From Pseudoduganella buxea (GTDB taxonomy: Bacteria > Pseudomonadota > Gammaproteobacteria > Burkholderiales > Burkholderiaceae_D), in NCBI RefSeq assembly GCF_009720835.1, contig NZ_WNKZ01000063.1, positions 1 to 37,857 on the forward strand: 37,857 bases of DNA, in the 5' to 3' direction. Positions 9,572-18,460 of this stretch are shown piece after piece (within the stretch, counting starts at the first letter, position 1; every line of letters begins with the position of its first letter). Below the pieces are notes generated by a model, which worked only from the letters and a program-made list of their open reading frames with translations, was not told the DNA's origin and did not search any database. Both the position numbers and the translations under genes were made by a program.

Positions 9572-10882
9572 TTGAAACCATCGCTTGTCCGCCTTGCCCT
9601 TGTTGCCGCACTGTCCGTGGCCGCCACCGCGCAGGCCCAGCAACCCCTGAAGACCCAGGTCGCCGGCCGCGTCGACGGCATGTATCCGTGGCTCGACACG
9701 ATCTACAAGGACCTGCACGCCCACCCCGAGATCGCCTTCCAGGAAGTGCGCACTGCGGGCAAGCTGGCGGCGGAAATGAAGAAGCTGGGCTTTACCGTGA
9801 CGGAGAAGGTTGGCAAGACCGGTGTCGTGGCCGTGCTGCGCAACGGCACCGGCCCGACGGTGCTGGTGCGCACGGAACTCGACGGCCTGCCGATGGAAGA
9901 AAAGACGGGCCTGCCCTACGCCAGCCGCGCCAAGGCCCAGAGCGATGGACGCGAGAGCTTCGTCACGCACAGCTGCGGTCACGACATCCACATGGCCGGC
10001 TGGCTGGGCACGGCCCGCACGCTGGTGGAACTCAAGTCGCAGTGGCAGGGCACCCTGGTCTTCGTCGCCCAGCCGGCCGAGGAAACCGTGTCCGGCGCCA
10101 AGGCCATGCTGGACGACGGCCTGCTCAAGCGCTTCCCCCGGCCCGACTACGCATTCGCCCTGCACTCCTGGCCCCTGGCGCACGGCACCGTGGGCTTCAA
10201 CGACGGCCCCGTGTCGTCCAATTCGGACGCCATCGAGATCGTCTTCAAGGGCCGTGGCGGGCACGGTTCGGCGCCGGACAAGGCGCTCGACCCCATCGCC
10301 ATCGCGGCCCGCTTCGTCGTCGACGTGCAGACGGTGGTCAGCCGCGAGAAGGACCCGAAGGAATTCGGCGTCGTGACGATCGGCGCCATCCAGGGCGGCA
10401 CGGTGGGCAATATCATTCCCGACAGCGTGCAGGTGCGCGGCACGATCCGCTCCTACAGCCCGGAAGTCCGGGCGAAACTGCTGGACGGCGTGCGCCGCGT
10501 GGCCAATGGGGCGGCGGCCATGGCGGGTGCGCCGGCGCCGGACGTGCAGCTCACGTCCGGCGGCGCGGCCATCGTCAACGACGTGGCGCTGGTGGAGAAG
10601 ACCGAGGCCGTATTCCGGGATGCCTTCGGCGCCGCCAACGCCGTGCGCGTGCCGGCCATGACGGCCAGCGAGGACTTCTCGGCCTTCGCCAACGAAGGCA
10701 TCCCGTCGATGTTCTTCTTCACGGGCGTCTACGATCCGAAGGTGGTGGCCGAGGCCCAGCGCCCGGGCGGCAAGCCGGTCGCCTTCAACCACTCGCCGTT
10801 CTACGCACCCGTGCCGGAACCGTCGATCAAGACGGCAGCCCAGGCCATGAGCCTGGCCGTGCTGAATGTGCTGAAGCGCTGA
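9572..10882 (+). CDS. Exported M20-family (amidohydrolase) metallopeptidase
   Basis: A 436-residue M20D-type amidohydrolase, a group that removes acyl or amino-acid groups from amides such as N-acyl amino acids or dipeptides using two metal ions. Visible motifs are LHAHPE, RTELDGLPM (metal ligand Asp), SCGHDIHM, PAEE and HGSAPDKALDP in the lid domain. I choose the TTG at 9572 because it is preceded by GGGAG and opens a clean signal peptide (KPSLVRLALVAALSVAATAQ); the in-frame ATG at 9530 has no ribosome site. The signal peptide predicts a periplasmic location. Substrate is unknown. It converges with the DUF885 gene with only 12 bp between. Confidence 0.87.
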   Translation: MKPSLVRLALVAALSVAATAQAQQPLKTQVAGRVDGMYPWLDTIYKDLHAHPEIAFQEVRTAGKLAAEMKKLGFTVTEKVGKTGVVAVLRNGTGPTVLVRTELDGLPMEEKTGLPYASRAKAQSDGRESFVTHSCGHDIHMAGWLGTARTLVELKSQWQGTLVFVAQPAEETVSGAKAMLDDGLLKRFPRPDYAFALHSWPLAHGTVGFNDGPVSSNSDAIEIVFKGRGGHGSAPDKALDPIAIAARFVVDVQTVVSREKDPKEFGVVTIGAIQGGTVGNIIPDSVQVRGTIRSYSPEVRAKLLDGVRRVANGAAAMAGAPAPDVQLTSGGAAIVNDVALVEKTEAVFRDAFGAANAVRVPAMTASEDFSAFANEGIPSMFFFTGVYDPKVVAEAQRPGGKPVAFNHSPFYAPVPEPSIKTAAQAMSLAVLNVLKR

Positions 10883-10894
10883 CCCGGCACCGGA

Positions 10895-12646
10895 TCATGG
10901 GGCCGGGTATGGCCCCTTGCCGCCGTCGGCGATGAAGCGGTCGATCCGGCTCTTCAGCACCGGCAGCGGCACCGAGCCCAGTTCCAGCACGGTGTCGTGG
11001 AAGGCGCGGATGTCGAACTTCCCGCCCAGCGCCTGCTCCGCCCTGGCACGCGCCTCGACAATGGCCATCTCGCCCAGGTAGTAGGACAGCGCCTGGCCCG
11101 GCCAGGAGATGTAGCGGTCCACTTCCGTCTCCACCTCGTGGCTGGACAGGGCCGTGTTCTCCATCAGGTACTTCTGCGCCTGCTCGCGCGTCCAGCCCTT
11201 CGCGTGAACGCCCGTGTCGACCACCAGGCGCGACGCGCGCCAGGCCTGGTAGCTCAGCATGCCGAACACTTCATACGGCGTCTCGTAGATGCCCATCTCC
11301 GTGCCCAGGCGCTCCGAGTACAGGGCCCAGCCTTCGCCATACGCTGAAATATAGGCGTTGCGGAAGGCGGGCCGGCCCTGCTGCTCCAGCGCCAGCGGCA
11401 TCTGGAAGGCGTGGCCCGGCGCCGATTCGTGCAGGGTCAAGGCGGGCAGGCTGTAGAGCGCACGGGCCGGCAGGTTGTAGGTATTGACCAGGTACACGCC
11501 CGGGCCGCCCCGGCCCGACGTGTAGTACGGCGCCTGCTCGGGCGGCACGGGAATGACGGCGAAGCGGCTGCGCGGCAGGCGGCCGAAGTACTGCTCGGCC
11601 TTCGCGTCGAACTTCTTGGCGATCCAGGCCGCCCGCATCAAGAGCTCTTCCGGCGTCTTGGCGTAGAAGCGCGGGTCGGTGCGCAGGAAGTGCAAGAAGG
11701 CCGGCAGGTCGCCGTCGAACTTCACGTCCCGCATCACCTGGGCCATCTCGGCGCGGATCTTGGCCATCTCGGCCAGGCCGATCTGGTGGATCTGGTCGGC
11801 CGTCAGGTCGGTCGTCGTGTACTCGACGATCTTCGACTGGTAGTAGGCACGCCCGTCCGGGAGGCGCTCGGCCGCCAGATGCTCGGTGGCGTTGGGCACG
11901 TACTCCTCGCGCATGAACTTGAGCAGCTGCGCGTGGGCGGGAATGACGTGGTCACGAATGGCGGCCAGCGCGGCGGCGCGCAGGCTGGCCTGTTCGGCGA
12001 CGGGAATCGTGGCCGGCATGGTGGCGAAGGGCTTGTAGAAGGCCGTCGCTTCCGGCTTGGCCTCGGCCACGGCCACGAGCGACTGATCCCTGCCCTGCAA
12101 GGTCACGCGCGGCGGCGTGAAGCCGCGCGCCAGGCCGGCGCGCATGTTCGCCACCTGGTCGCGGAAGTACCGGGGCACGTCGTTCAGCTGGGCCACATAG
12201 GCGCGGTACTCCGCTGGCGTGCGGAAGGTCTTGCGCGCTTCATACGTCAGGTTCGACCAGAACGCGGAATCGGCATTCAGGGGTTTTTCGTACTCGCGGA
12301 AGCGCTGGTTTTCCAGCAGGGCCGCGACCTGGGCCCGGTAGACGGCGAAGTCGATGCGCTGGGGCGCCGACAGCTTGCCCGTAGCGACGGCGTCGAGCTT
12401 GCGCAGGGTGGCTTCCCAATAGCGCTGGCGGGCCTGCTGCGTGGCCGGATCGATCTTGGGCAAGGTGGCGCGAATGCCGCTGGTGTCGTCCTCCGCATCC
12501 TCCAGCCGCTCGCCCTGGCGCCAGCGCCATTCCTGGGTGTAGACGGCACGGAACTGGGCGTCGGCCGCCGTGGGCCTGGGCGCCGCTGGGGCCTGCGTGG
12601 CGCACAACAGGCAGGCGGCCAACACGGCCGCGCGGTACTGGTTCAT
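10895..12646 (-). CDS. Exported DUF885 family protein, putative zinc peptidase
   Basis: A 583-residue protein of the DUF885 family. It has a signal peptide (MNQYRAAVLAACLLCATQAP, cleavage near Ala-Ala 21-22) and the family's HESAPGH motif in the second half, a metal-binding H-E-x3-G-H arrangement, followed by YGEGWALYSE. These look like a gluzincin-type active site, so a carboxypeptidase or dipeptidase role is plausible but unproven. The ATG at 12646 directly abuts the stop codon of the sulP gene, so the two are co-transcribed and probably translationally coupled. There is no obvious functional link to sulfate or anion transport. Confidence 0.8.
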   Translation of the reverse strand: MNQYRAAVLAACLLCATQAPAAPRPTAADAQFRAVYTQEWRWRQGERLEDAEDDTSGIRATLPKIDPATQQARQRYWEATLRKLDAVATGKLSAPQRIDFAVYRAQVAALLENQRFREYEKPLNADSAFWSNLTYEARKTFRTPAEYRAYVAQLNDVPRYFRDQVANMRAGLARGFTPPRVTLQGRDQSLVAVAEAKPEATAFYKPFATMPATIPVAEQASLRAAALAAIRDHVIPAHAQLLKFMREEYVPNATEHLAAERLPDGRAYYQSKIVEYTTTDLTADQIHQIGLAEMAKIRAEMAQVMRDVKFDGDLPAFLHFLRTDPRFYAKTPEELLMRAAWIAKKFDAKAEQYFGRLPRSRFAVIPVPPEQAPYYTSGRGGPGVYLVNTYNLPARALYSLPALTLHESAPGHAFQMPLALEQQGRPAFRNAYISAYGEGWALYSERLGTEMGIYETPYEVFGMLSYQAWRASRLVVDTGVHAKGWTREQAQKYLMENTALSSHEVETEVDRYISWPGQALSYYLGEMAIVEARARAEQALGGKFDIRAFHDTVLELGSVPLPVLKSRIDRFIADGGKGPYPAP

Positions 12647-14296
12647 TCAATCGTCCTTCTCGGGAGGGTGGTTGAGGAAATCGCTGGCGATGGCCGTGCT
12701 GAGGAAGATGCGGCCACTGAGCTGGTCCAGCAGATTGCTGGCGCGCAGGCGGTCCATCACGGGGCCCTTCACTTCAGCGAAGTGCAGCTTGACGGCGCGC
12801 GTGCGCAGGCTGGCGTTCAGTTCGGACAGCGCGAACAGGGCCGTCGTGTCGATCGAGCTGACGGCCGACATCACCAGCACCAGGTGGCGCGTGGACGGGT
12901 GGGCCCGCAGCTCGTCCTCGATGCGCTCGTTGACGGCATCGACGTTACCGAAGAACAGGTTGGCGTCGATGCGCAGGAACAGCACCGTAGCGCAGGTGGT
13001 GGCGGCGTAGCGCTCGACATTCCTGAAATGCTCGGTGCCGGGAATACGGCCCAGCACGGCGATATGGGGCCGGCTGGCGCGCCAGATCAGGGTACCCATC
13101 GACAGCACGACGCCGACGATGACGCCGGCCTCCACGCCCAGTGCCAGCACGCCCACGCAGGTGACGAGCCAGGCCAGCGCGTCGCCCCGGTCGTAATCCC
13201 AGGCCGTGCGCAGGGTGGCCAGTTCCAGCATGCCCAGCACGGCCACGATGATCGTCGCGGCCAGGGTCGGCAGCGGCAGCAGCGCCAGCCAGCCGGTCGG
13301 CAGCACCAGTGCCAGCGCCAGCAGCACGGCCGAGATGACGCTGGCCAGCGGCGTGTTGGCGCCGGCGGCGAAATTGACGGCCGAGCGGGACAGGCTGCCC
13401 GTGACGGGGAAGCCGCCCGACACCATGCTGGCCACGTTGGCCGCGCCCAGCCCCACCAGCTCGCGGTTGCTGACCAGCTTCTCGCCCCGCTTCTGTGCCA
13501 GCGACTGGGCCGCCGACATGCTGATCAGGAAGACGACGAAGCCGATCAACAGGCCCGGCTGCACCAGCGCGTTCCAGTGCGCCGGCGACGTCGCCAGGTT
13601 CAGTTGCGGCAGGCCGGTGGGTACCGGTCCCGTGACGGCCACGCCCAGCGCCGGCAGGTCGAGTTGCGCGACCAGCACGATCGACAGCAGCACCACCATC
13701 ATCGGCGCCAGCTTGGCCACGACGTCGGCGGCGCCTTTCTTCAGCCCGAGGCGCTGCAGCAGCGGTGCCAGGCCAAAGCGCGCCAAGACTAGCAAGAGCA
13801 GGGAACCGAGTCCCAGCAGCGCGCTGGGGACGTGGGGATGGGCGGGCGTGCCGCCCAGCAGGGGCTTGAGCTGGCCCCAGGCGATGACGAACGAGGAGCC
13901 GACGGTAAAGCCGCTCATGACGGGGCGGGAAAAGAAGCTGGCCAAAAAACCCAGCCGCAGCAGCCCGCACAGCAGCAGCACGCCGCCGGCAACCAGCGCC
14001 AATTGGGCCGCCAGCACGCCGGCCAGCGCGGAACCCGGCGCCGCCAGCGGCGCGATGGCGGCAGCCGTCATCAGGGACACGATGGCCATCGGCCCGACCG
14101 ACTGCGTCATGCTGCTGCCGAACAGCGCATACACGAGTGGCGGCAGGATGCTGGCATACAGCCCCGCCACGGGCGGCAAGCCAGCCACCAGCGCATACGC
14201 CATCCCCTGCGGGATCATCATCATCGCCACCACCACGCCGGCGCCGATATCCCCCGGCAGCGCAGCCCGGCGATAGCCCCGGAGCCAATGCAGCAT
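12647..14296 (-). CDS. SulP family anion transporter with STAS domain
   Basis: A 549-residue inner-membrane transporter of the SulP (SLC26-like) family, which moves sulfate, bicarbonate or carboxylates. The N-terminal part begins GDIGAGVVVAMMMIPQGMAYAL, the hallmark first helix, followed by about ten more membrane segments with the GSSMTQSVGPMAIVSLM and SGGFPVTGSLSRSAVNFAAG blocks. The last ~110 residues form a cytoplasmic STAS domain with the conserved LVLVMSAVSSIDTTAL loop. The start is the ATG at 14296. Substrate cannot be read from the sequence. It is upstream of, and abuts, the DUF885 gene. Confidence 0.92.
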   Translation of the reverse strand: MLHWLRGYRRAALPGDIGAGVVVAMMMIPQGMAYALVAGLPPVAGLYASILPPLVYALFGSSMTQSVGPMAIVSLMTAAAIAPLAAPGSALAGVLAAQLALVAGGVLLLCGLLRLGFLASFFSRPVMSGFTVGSSFVIAWGQLKPLLGGTPAHPHVPSALLGLGSLLLLVLARFGLAPLLQRLGLKKGAADVVAKLAPMMVVLLSIVLVAQLDLPALGVAVTGPVPTGLPQLNLATSPAHWNALVQPGLLIGFVVFLISMSAAQSLAQKRGEKLVSNRELVGLGAANVASMVSGGFPVTGSLSRSAVNFAAGANTPLASVISAVLLALALVLPTGWLALLPLPTLAATIIVAVLGMLELATLRTAWDYDRGDALAWLVTCVGVLALGVEAGVIVGVVLSMGTLIWRASRPHIAVLGRIPGTEHFRNVERYAATTCATVLFLRIDANLFFGNVDAVNERIEDELRAHPSTRHLVLVMSAVSSIDTTALFALSELNASLRTRAVKLHFAEVKGPVMDRLRASNLLDQLSGRIFLSTAIASDFLNHPPEKDD

Positions 14297-14341
14297 TACA
14301 AATCCAGTGTGCAAAGACCGAAGCCTACCACGGCCGAGCAC

Positions 14342-14512
14342 GCGTCAACATCGGGGTCAGGCACAAAAGTCCACACCAACCCGGCCGTGCATTGGCTCAG
14401 CCCGTGTCCACCCTGGGGTCAGACCCCGACATGGACACGCACTCTGCCATAAAACGGGGGCCCTGCCAGATGAGCTCGTGTCCACTTCCGGGTCTGACCC
14501 CACGGTGGACAC
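14342..14512. repeat. Cluster of three 35-bp palindromic repeat units
   Basis: Two well-preserved 35-bp units, at 14404-14438 and 14478-14512, have outer arms GTGTCCA...TGGACAC and a GGGGTC(A/T)GACCCC core. A degenerate third unit at 14342-14376 aligns over the same 35 positions. Unit starts are 62 and 74 bp apart. They fill the gap between sulP and the PEP-CTERM gene, both on the minus strand. They look like REP-type interspersed elements and could fold into hairpins in the transcript that comes from the PEP-CTERM side. Confidence 0.8.
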
Positions 14513-14535
14513 AGGCCCGGCCGTGGGCGTGGTGC

Positions 14536-15123
14536 TCAGCGCCGGCCGTGGCGCAGCACCAGGCCCATCAGCAGCAGCCCTGTCAGCACCTGCAGTGCCG
14601 TGCCCGGTTCCGGCACGGCCTGCACGGTGGCGAAGCCACTGTTGACGGAGATGGCGTCGGCCTGGCCCGGCTGCAGCGCGAAGGTGACGATGTCGGCGTT
14701 CGCGCCCAGGTAGTTGAAGTCCTGGTCCAGCAACGCGATGCCCAGGTTGGTGCCATCGCCGACCGTGCCCGCGTCGAAGCTGACGAAGAACTCGAACAGG
14801 CCGCCAAAGCTTGCCGCCTGGGCGAATTCGTTCCAGCCCGTGCCGTTGCCCAGGGTGACGCCGCCGGCCAGCGAACCGGCAGCCTCGCCTTCGAATACGC
14901 TGGCCGCGCCGAAGTCGCCGGCGAAGCCGGACAGCATGGCGCGGGTCGGGGCCGCGCTGCCCAGGCCCAGGAACAGGAAGTCGACATACCCGCCCTGCCC
15001 GGCCAGCGCGGCCGTGTCGACGGCGACGCGGTAGATCGGACCGGCCAGCGCGGCACTGGCGGCGCCGAGGGAAAGGGTGAGCGCCAGCATCAGGCGCAGC
15101 AGCATCGAAGTCATTCGGGTCAT
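14536..15123 (-). CDS. PEP-CTERM sorting-domain protein
   Basis: A 195-residue exported protein. It has an N-terminal signal peptide (hydrophobic run about residues 8-27). At the C-terminus it has a PEP-CTERM signal: VPEPGTALQVL, then a hydrophobic helix, then the basic end RHGRR. Such proteins are recognised by an exosortase and delivered to the outer surface in biofilm-forming Gram-negatives. The mid-part, YRVAVDTAALAGQGGYVDFLF near the mature N-terminus, resembles a known group of PEP-CTERM proteins of Oxalobacteraceae, but I assign no function. It starts 10 bp after the pectate lyase stop, so the two are probably one operon. No exosortase gene is in the window. Confidence 0.85.
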   Translation of the reverse strand: MTRMTSMLLRLMLALTLSLGAASAALAGPIYRVAVDTAALAGQGGYVDFLFLGLGSAAPTRAMLSGFAGDFGAASVFEGEAAGSLAGGVTLGNGTGWNEFAQAASFGGLFEFFVSFDAGTVGDGTNLGIALLDQDFNYLGANADIVTFALQPGQADAISVNSGFATVQAVPEPGTALQVLTGLLLMGLVLRHGRR

Positions 15124-15133
15124 CGGGAAGTCC

Positions 15134-16801
15134 TCACAGGTCGGCGGCGATCAACGCCGGCGTGTAGCCGACGGCGACGCGTTCCGGGTTGACGAAGGTG
15201 GTGGCCAGGGTGGCCGACTGGCCCGGCGCCAGGCTTGCCACGGGCAGCTTCAAGGTCGGTGCGCCGCCCAGGCTTTCGCCCGCCGCCTGCAGGGTGACGC
15301 CGTCGCTCAGGTAATCAAGGCGCAGCAGCAGGCTGCCGTCGATGGCCTGGTCCGACGTGTTGGTGACGGTGATGGTGCCCCGCTGCGTTCCCGTGGTGCG
15401 GTTGAAACTCAGGCCGGACTGCGTCACCGTCACACTGGCGCTGACGTCGCGGTACAGGGCCACCGTGTCCGTGCCTTCGTAGGCGCCCAGGTCCGGCGCG
15501 CGGCCCGTGTACGGCAGGCCAACGTCGATGCCGGCATCCACCAGGCCGCTGCGGGGGGCCAGGTGGAAGTGCGGCAGCACGGGCAGGCTGCCGTCGGGAA
15601 GTCGCGGGGCATCCCAGCCGGACATCGACACACCCTGGAAGTCGTCGGCTGTCGGGGCCTGCGCCAGGTTCCAGCTGTTGTGCGAGGTCTGGGTACCGGC
15701 CGTGTTGGCGGCGGCCGTGCCGCCGTATGCCACGTTGTTGCGGGCCACGCCCAGGTTCAACGGCGTGTTATCCGGCGCGATGCCCAGCAGGTTGAAGCCG
15801 ATGCCGTTGCTGGCCGCCGTGTTGTTGTAGAACTGGTTGGCGACGGGATGATGGTTGGCGTAGAAGCCGTTGACCTTGTTGCGCAAGGCCACCGAGAAGC
15901 GCACCACGTGGACCGGTGCGTTGGGCTGGTAGACGCCGCTGAAGCCGCCGATCTTGAAGCCGTTGCCGTTCCCCGCGGGGATCGACGTCGTCGTGCCGGG
16001 CAGGTAGCCGTGCAGCCAGGCCCACGAGTGTTCGATGACGACGGGCGAGTAGGCGTTGATCAGGTCGAAGCCGTCGTCCGTGTTGGCCCAGGCCAACCAG
16101 CCGCGGAACACATTGCCCGGCTGGTTGGCCTTGATGTGGGCGCCGAAGCCGTCCGCGTTCTGGCCGGCGCCGGACTTGCTGTACGGGTCGTAGTTGTGGT
16201 GCGAGTCGACGTTGAGGATCAGGTTATGGCTGCCGTCCGCCAGGAACAGGCCCGGCCCCATGTGGTGGTGGGTATCGAGCGCTTCCAGGATGTTGTAGCT
16301 GCCGCGAATCCACACCCCCCACGATTCGTTGTTGGCCAGGTTGCCAGGCTGCTGCGGCGCGCCTTTGATTTCCAGGCCCTTCAAATGCAGCCAGCTGGCC
16401 GTGATGTTGAAGGCCTTGACGCGGCAGTTGTCCTTCATCTGGGCGAAATCGAACACGGGCTTCTCGCCCGGGTAGGCCCAGTAGCGGATCGGCCGGCCGT
16501 CGCTGCCGCTCTTGTTCAGGGTGACGGCGTTGACTGTGGCCGTGGTGCTGGCGCAGGTGTTCAGGCCTGCCATGTAGACATAGGCGCCGCCGCGAAAATA
16601 CACGGTGTCGCCGGCGCCGGCGGCGTCCTGGGCCTTGGCGAAACTCTTCCATGGCGCGGCCTTGGTGCCTGCCGCGCCGTCGCTGCCGTTCGGTGCGACG
16701 TAGTACGTGGCCGCGTGGCCAGGCGTCGCCCATACTGCCGCCCACATTGCCGCCAGCGCGACGGCCCCGCGCAGTGCGTCCCGATGCTTGTTCTTTTTCA
16801 T
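15134..16801 (-). CDS. Secreted right-handed beta-helix protein, PL9-like pectate lyase
   Basis: A 555-residue exported protein (signal peptide to about residue 31). It has the polysaccharide-lyase family 9 opening ATYYVAPNGSDGAAGT and a beta-helix to about residue 440. A C-terminal ~100-residue immunoglobulin-like domain follows. Residues lining up with the known Pel9A calcium site and catalytic base are present: Asp217, Asp242, Asp243 and Asp246 (NADGFG and NTDDGFD) and Lys283 (GNGNGFKIGG). Spacing agrees with Pel9A to within a residue or two. This predicts calcium-dependent cleavage of polygalacturonate or a similar acidic polymer. The ATG at 16801 is preceded by GGAGAG. The PEP-CTERM gene follows directly. 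Other substrates cannot be excluded. Confidence 0.82.
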   Translation of the reverse strand: MKKNKHRDALRGAVALAAMWAAVWATPGHAATYYVAPNGSDGAAGTKAAPWKSFAKAQDAAGAGDTVYFRGGAYVYMAGLNTCASTTATVNAVTLNKSGSDGRPIRYWAYPGEKPVFDFAQMKDNCRVKAFNITASWLHLKGLEIKGAPQQPGNLANNESWGVWIRGSYNILEALDTHHHMGPGLFLADGSHNLILNVDSHHNYDPYSKSGAGQNADGFGAHIKANQPGNVFRGWLAWANTDDGFDLINAYSPVVIEHSWAWLHGYLPGTTTSIPAGNGNGFKIGGFSGVYQPNAPVHVVRFSVALRNKVNGFYANHHPVANQFYNNTAASNGIGFNLLGIAPDNTPLNLGVARNNVAYGGTAAANTAGTQTSHNSWNLAQAPTADDFQGVSMSGWDAPRLPDGSLPVLPHFHLAPRSGLVDAGIDVGLPYTGRAPDLGAYEGTDTVALYRDVSASVTVTQSGLSFNRTTGTQRGTITVTNTSDQAIDGSLLLRLDYLSDGVTLQAAGESLGGAPTLKLPVASLAPGQSATLATTFVNPERVAVGYTPALIAADL

Positions 16802-16932
16802 TGGCTCTCCGATGATGGTCGATGGCCGGCCACATGGGGAATCCTGGCCGACCGCTAAAGGCCGGGCCATCTTATCGTCGCGTCAACGGGTTTGCTGCTC
16901 TATTTTCTGATTACTATATGCGGCCCATGGCC

Positions 16933-16952
16933 CGATATCCGAAGCGATATCG
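16933..16952. promoter_or_regulatory. 20-bp palindrome upstream of the pectate lyase gene
   Basis: CGATATC-CGAAGC-GATATCG has perfect 7-bp arms and lies 132-151 bp upstream of the pectate lyase ATG, in the gap before the GGDEF gene end. Its position suits a regulator site for the lyase/PEP-CTERM operon. It shares the CGATAT element with the palindrome at 32050-32070. Confidence 0.35.
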
Positions 16953-16993
16953 CAGGCCTCAAAACGCTTATCGCAGACACGCAGGGCGACTCG

Positions 16994-18460
16994 CTACTGC
17001 GCGAGTTCCACGCAATTGCGTCCGCGCCGCTTGGCCTGGCGCAGGGCGCCGTCGACCCGGTCCATCACGGCCACGGCGTCCTCGTTCGGCGCCACCTGGG
17101 CCACGCCCAGGCTGATCGTCACCGTCTCGCAGCCGGGCAGCTCGGTGCCGGCCACGGTGGCGCGCAGCTTCTCGGCCAGGCGCAGCGCATCGCGGGCCGT
17201 CGTATGGGTGGCAATGACGAGGAACTCTTCGCCGCGCATGCGCGCCAGCCGGTCCGACACGCGCAGGCGCCCGGCGATCGTGTGCGACACGGCGCGCAGG
17301 GCCTGGTCGCCGATGGGGTAGCCGTAGGCGTCGTTGACGGACCTGAAGTTATCGATATTGCAGGCGATGACGGCCAACGGCAGGCCGTAGCGGCGCGCAC
17401 GCCGAATCTCGGTGTCGAGCAGCTGCTCGCCGGCGCGGCGGTTGATCGCCCCCGTCAGCGGGTCGGTGGTCAGCACCTGCGCCAACCGCCCGGCCAGCGC
17501 GTCGTTTTGCTGTTTCAGTTCGCTCATCGCCAGCGCGAAGCCGATACACTGGGCAATCGCGGCGAAGCAGGCGAACTGCTCGCGCGAGAACTGCGACTGG
17601 CGCTCGAACATCAGGCTGATGGCGCCGTGGATGGGACCATCCGGCTCGCTGCGCAGCGGCAGCGCCAGCACCATGCGCACGTCGTGCGCATGCAGGGTGG
17701 CGGCCAGTTGCGGGTCGCCCGCCTTTTCCGGCGCGTCCAGCAGTACGAGCTCGCCCGCGCTGACGGCCAGCAGCGGCGGGAAGACGTCGCGCAAGGGCGA
17801 TGCCAGCAGGCCGTCGCGGCAGCCCAGCAGCCGTTCCAGGTCCAGCCCGTTGCGCGCTTCCTGGTCCAGAAGACGCAGGTTGCCGCCCTCCTTCATCTGC
17901 AGCAAGGCCGTATGCCGCACGCCGGGGAAGCTGCACAGTGCCGTACAGATTTGCGCGGCCAGCTCCGCCACATCCTCCAGCTTGCCGACGGCACGCTGCA
18001 CGCTGCGCTGCAAGGTCAGCAGTTCACGCAACTCGCGCTCCTTGTCCGCCAGTTGCTGGGCCGGACCGTGCGCCATGTCCGGCGCGCGCAGCAGCTGGGT
18101 GACGGCCTGGCACAGCTCGACGTCGATGACGGGGCTGATGCGGTAATGCAGGGGGCCATGCCCCATCAGCTCGGGCAGCCAGGCCGTCATGCCGAAGGGG
18201 CACAGCACCAGCACGGGCGCGCCGTTGCGGGTGCGCACCAGCATGCACAAGGTCGTCAGCTGGGCCGTGTCGCCGGCGGTGCAGCCGGCCAGGTCGACAA
18301 TCAGCAGGTCGGTCCCGCCCTGCGCCAGCTGCTCCAGCGCCGCGCCGGAAGACCCGGCCAGCCGCAAGCGCCCGAAGCTCGCCCCGCAAACGGCCTGGAA
18401 CCGGTTCCGCCGGACCGCATCCGGATGAACGAACAGCCCTGTACGGCCCGATTGCGACAT
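16994..18460 (-). CDS. GAF-GGDEF protein, probable diguanylate cyclase with variant signature
   Basis: A 488-residue signalling protein. Residues 5-125 look like a pseudo-receiver domain without a clear phosphorylation site. A short helical linker (about 135-155) leads to a GAF-like sensor domain (about 160-315). The GGDEF domain covers about 325-488, with DPLTGAINRR, the IDNFRSVND nucleotide/metal segment and a late TISLGVA. The signature motif is RGEEF (409-413) rather than GG(D/E)EF: the first glycine is arginine. An inhibitory I-site RxxD (RVSD, 400-403) is intact five residues upstream. It probably makes cyclic-di-GMP, but activity with Arg in the first position is uncertain. The start has a GGGAG ribosome site. 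Confidence 0.85.
   Translation of the reverse strand: MSQSGRTGLFVHPDAVRRNRFQAVCGASFGRLRLAGSSGAALEQLAQGGTDLLIVDLAGCTAGDTAQLTTLCMLVRTRNGAPVLVLCPFGMTAWLPELMGHGPLHYRISPVIDVELCQAVTQLLRAPDMAHGPAQQLADKERELRELLTLQRSVQRAVGKLEDVAELAAQICTALCSFPGVRHTALLQMKEGGNLRLLDQEARNGLDLERLLGCRDGLLASPLRDVFPPLLAVSAGELVLLDAPEKAGDPQLAATLHAHDVRMVLALPLRSEPDGPIHGAISLMFERQSQFSREQFACFAAIAQCIGFALAMSELKQQNDALAGRLAQVLTTDPLTGAINRRAGEQLLDTEIRRARRYGLPLAVIACNIDNFRSVNDAYGYPIGDQALRAVSHTIAGRLRVSDRLARMRGEEFLVIATHTTARDALRLAEKLRATVAGTELPGCETVTISLGVAQVAPNEDAVAVMDRVDGALRQAKRRGRNCVELAQ

Noticed and set aside
10883..10894. Terminator between the M20 and DUF885 genes
   Set aside because: The 12-bp gap contains no hairpin or T run.
14404..14512. 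The 35-bp units considered as a CRISPR array
   Set aside because: Only two good copies, each internally palindromic, with a single spacer-like gap and no cas genes.
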